IMG/VR virus record: IMGVR_UViG_3300028610_000061
Location: 1 to 21,644 of that record
Reading direction: 5' to 3' (one strand)
Source: a virus
DNA: 21,644 nucleotides
Under the pieces are notes generated by a model that was not told the DNA's origin, did no database searches, and saw only the letters and a list, made by a program, of their open reading frames with translations. This document shows positions 20,175-21,644 of this stretch, piece after piece. The position numbers were made by a program, and so were the translations under genes. Position 1 is the stretch's first letter. Each line of letters starts with the position of its first letter.

Positions 20175-21644
20175 ATGGCACAGGGACTAGATCGCCGCGT
20201 CATCGCCAAGGATAACCTCGCGGGCGCGGACCAAGTGGACCCCATCCGGATCACAGGCCCCGGCCTGCGCACTCCGGTTATGCCTTCACAGCCCAAGAGT
20301 ATAACGGGCCAGATCAACAGCGCACTCGGTAAGTGGGCGAGCGAGCGGCTTCAGGCCACCGCGAATGCCCAGCACGAGGCGTCCTTGCTGGACGGTTCAA
20401 TCGCGGCTACTCAGGGCGAGAGCTTTGAGAAGCTGGAAGTCGCTGGTGCGGACAAGTGGGCCTTGCAGGGCCACCGCATTATGACAGCCCAGACGGTTTC
20501 CGCCGCTATGGCGGCTGCGCAGAAGCAGCAGATCGCGCAGGCGGATTATGCGCTGGACCCGGAAGAATTCCGGGCGAAGCAAGTCCGTCAGCTTGAGGAC
20601 GCCGTCGAGGGGCAAGACCCACGCACGGCGCGCCTGATCCGCGAGAACATGGCGGCGCAGGTGCCCGAACTGGTTGCCTCGCACACCCTTCAGCACACCG
20701 CGTTCCTTGAGGATCAAGGATATTCGGCGCTGCTGCGGGGCATCGACATCATGAGCCGCGACACACAGAGCCTCGGTGCTCTCGTGAGCTTCGCCCAGGG
20801 TGGCCCCGATAGCGCCTCCGCGGGCCTGAGCGAGAAGCGCAGGCTGGCGGCTGTGTCCGAGGGCATCGTGCTCGCGTTCACGAACGACAATCCACGGGCC
20901 TACAACCTGCTCAAGATTGCTGGCGTGTTCGACGAGTTCACGACCGAGCAACTGAACCGCGTCGAGAACGCGGAGAAGCAGTATCAGACCCGGCTGAAGA
21001 ACGAGTATAACGAGACCCGGTTCAACGAGCATCGCGCGCTGGAGCTAGATATCAAGCAAGGCACGGTCGATCCGGGTAAAGCCGCAGAACGCACGATGGA
21101 GATCGAGGCGCGCTACGGCATCGACATGGACGACGCTGACATGAAGGCGGCTTACTCCTCGGCTATGGACCCCTACACTACCGCAGGCAAGACGCAGGCG
21201 GCTGTGATACATAACGCGATGGAGAGCGGTGATCTGCCCGCACTCGCCGTGGCCACGCAGGACATCATCAAGTTCATCGAGAGCGGCAACAACCCTTACG
21301 CTGTCGGCCCTGTGATCCCCGGCGGGGCGAACAAAGGCGACCAAGCTGTAGGCGAGATGCAAGTTGTGCCCAAGACACTGGCTGACCCCGGCTTTGGGAT
21401 CAGACCGTCTGACGGCACGATGGAAGATAATGCTCGTGTGGGCCGCGACTATTGGGCCATGAACGTCAGGCGAGCCGGTGGCGACCTCGAAGCTGCGGCT
21501 ATCGGCTACAATGCCGGGCCGGGCAACATGGACAAATGGTTGGCGGCTGGGCGCAACTACGACGTGCTCCCCGACAAGAAGCAATCCAAGGGCTATTGGG
21601 CGAACTTCCAGAAGCGCATGGATCAGATGGAGTTCCCCACCGGA
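20175..21644 (+). CDS. internal virion protein with lytic transglycosylase (SLT) domain, 3' end cut by window
   Basis: An ATG at 20175, preceded by GAGGAG, opens a frame with no stop for 490 codons to the window edge. The first about 355 residues are helical and Gln/Ala/Glu-rich. A soluble lytic transglycosylase domain follows: 'FIESGNNPYAVGP' with catalytic E369, 'GEMQVVPKT' (393-401) and 'IGYNAGPG' (443-450). This domain would cut peptidoglycan during DNA ejection. In T7 the SLT domain is at the N-terminus of gp16; here it follows a long N-terminal region, as the muralytic domain of phiKMV gp36 does. It may correspond to a gp15-like protein with an added enzyme domain. The remainder of the protein is outside the window. 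Confidence 0.88.
   Translation, partial: MAQGLDRRVIAKDNLAGADQVDPIRITGPGLRTPVMPSQPKSITGQINSALGKWASERLQATANAQHEASLLDGSIAATQGESFEKLEVAGADKWALQGHRIMTAQTVSAAMAAAQKQQIAQADYALDPEEFRAKQVRQLEDAVEGQDPRTARLIRENMAAQVPELVASHTLQHTAFLEDQGYSALLRGIDIMSRDTQSLGALVSFAQGGPDSASAGLSEKRRLAAVSEGIVLAFTNDNPRAYNLLKIAGVFDEFTTEQLNRVENAEKQYQTRLKNEYNETRFNEHRALELDIKQGTVDPGKAAERTMEIEARYGIDMDDADMKAAYSSAMDPYTTAGKTQAAVIHNAMESGDLPALAVATQDIIKFIESGNNPYAVGPVIPGGANKGDQAVGEMQVVPKTLADPGFGIRPSDGTMEDNARVGRDYWAMNVRRAGGDLEAAAIGYNAGPGNMDKWLAAGRNYDVLPDKKQSKGYWANFQKRMDQMEFPTG

Noticed and set aside
20397-21584. Two long minus-strand open frames over the transglycosylase gene
   Set aside because: The + strand carries an uninterrupted 490-codon frame with SLT motifs and a good ribosome site, so these are shadows.
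1-21644. tRNA genes, CRISPR arrays, insertion sequences, integrase and attachment sites
   Set aside because: None was recognised on reading both strands; no clustered direct repeats or transposase/integrase motifs were seen.

Overview
The window is a contiguous, GC-rich, gene-dense segment of a T7-like podophage (Autographiviridae type). All supportable genes lie on the + strand and are packed with few gaps, and about ten consecutive pairs overlap by an ATGA or GTGA tetranucleotide. Diagnostic genes are a single-subunit T7-type RNA polymerase, a PolA-family DNA polymerase without a 5' nuclease domain, an ATP-dependent ligase, a FEN-type 5' exonuclease, an endonuclease VII, and a T7-order virion block: portal, scaffold, major capsid, tail tubes A and B, internal virion proteins. 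The RNA polymerase lies downstream of the replication genes and directly before the virion genes, as in phiKMV and unlike T7. The muralytic domain also follows a long N-terminal region, as in phiKMV gp36. The host cannot be read from the sequence; composition would suit a high-GC proteobacterium.

Layout. Positions 1-3016 hold a nucleotide and host-takeover module: a T5 A1-like metallophosphoesterase-fold protein (cut by the left edge), a nucleoside 2-deoxyribosyltransferase-like protein, a MazZ-like dATP/dGTP diphosphohydrolase and a DatZ-like HD phosphohydrolase. Positions 3013-9408 hold replication and recombination: ligase, two small unknowns, DNA polymerase, a possible ssDNA-binding protein, 5' exonuclease, two small unknowns and endonuclease VII. 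Positions 9410-11896 encode the RNA polymerase. A candidate phage promoter and a GC hairpin follow at 11901-11939. Positions 11953-13037 hold small accessory genes including a GNAT-like protein. Positions 13039-21644 hold the virion genes, interrupted by a structured intergenic region with a strong rho-independent terminator after the capsid gene. The last gene, an internal virion protein with a lytic transglycosylase domain, runs off the right edge.

The most interesting signal is the block 1426-6569. MazZ-like and DatZ-like proteins next to a phage PolA-type polymerase are three of the four parts known from phages that replace adenine with 2-aminoadenine (Z-genome phages). The fourth, PurZ, is not in this window, and the HD and MazG-like families also occur in ordinary phages, so this is a testable hypothesis and not an identification. 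The deoxyribosyltransferase-like and MazZ-like proteins also carry similar N-terminal four-cysteine mini-motifs (CxxC, short spacer, PCxxC), which could be a shared metal-binding tag.

No tRNA, CRISPR array, insertion sequence, integrase or attachment site was recognised. No helicase/primase, terminase, tail fibre or lysis gene is visible; these would be expected outside the window.
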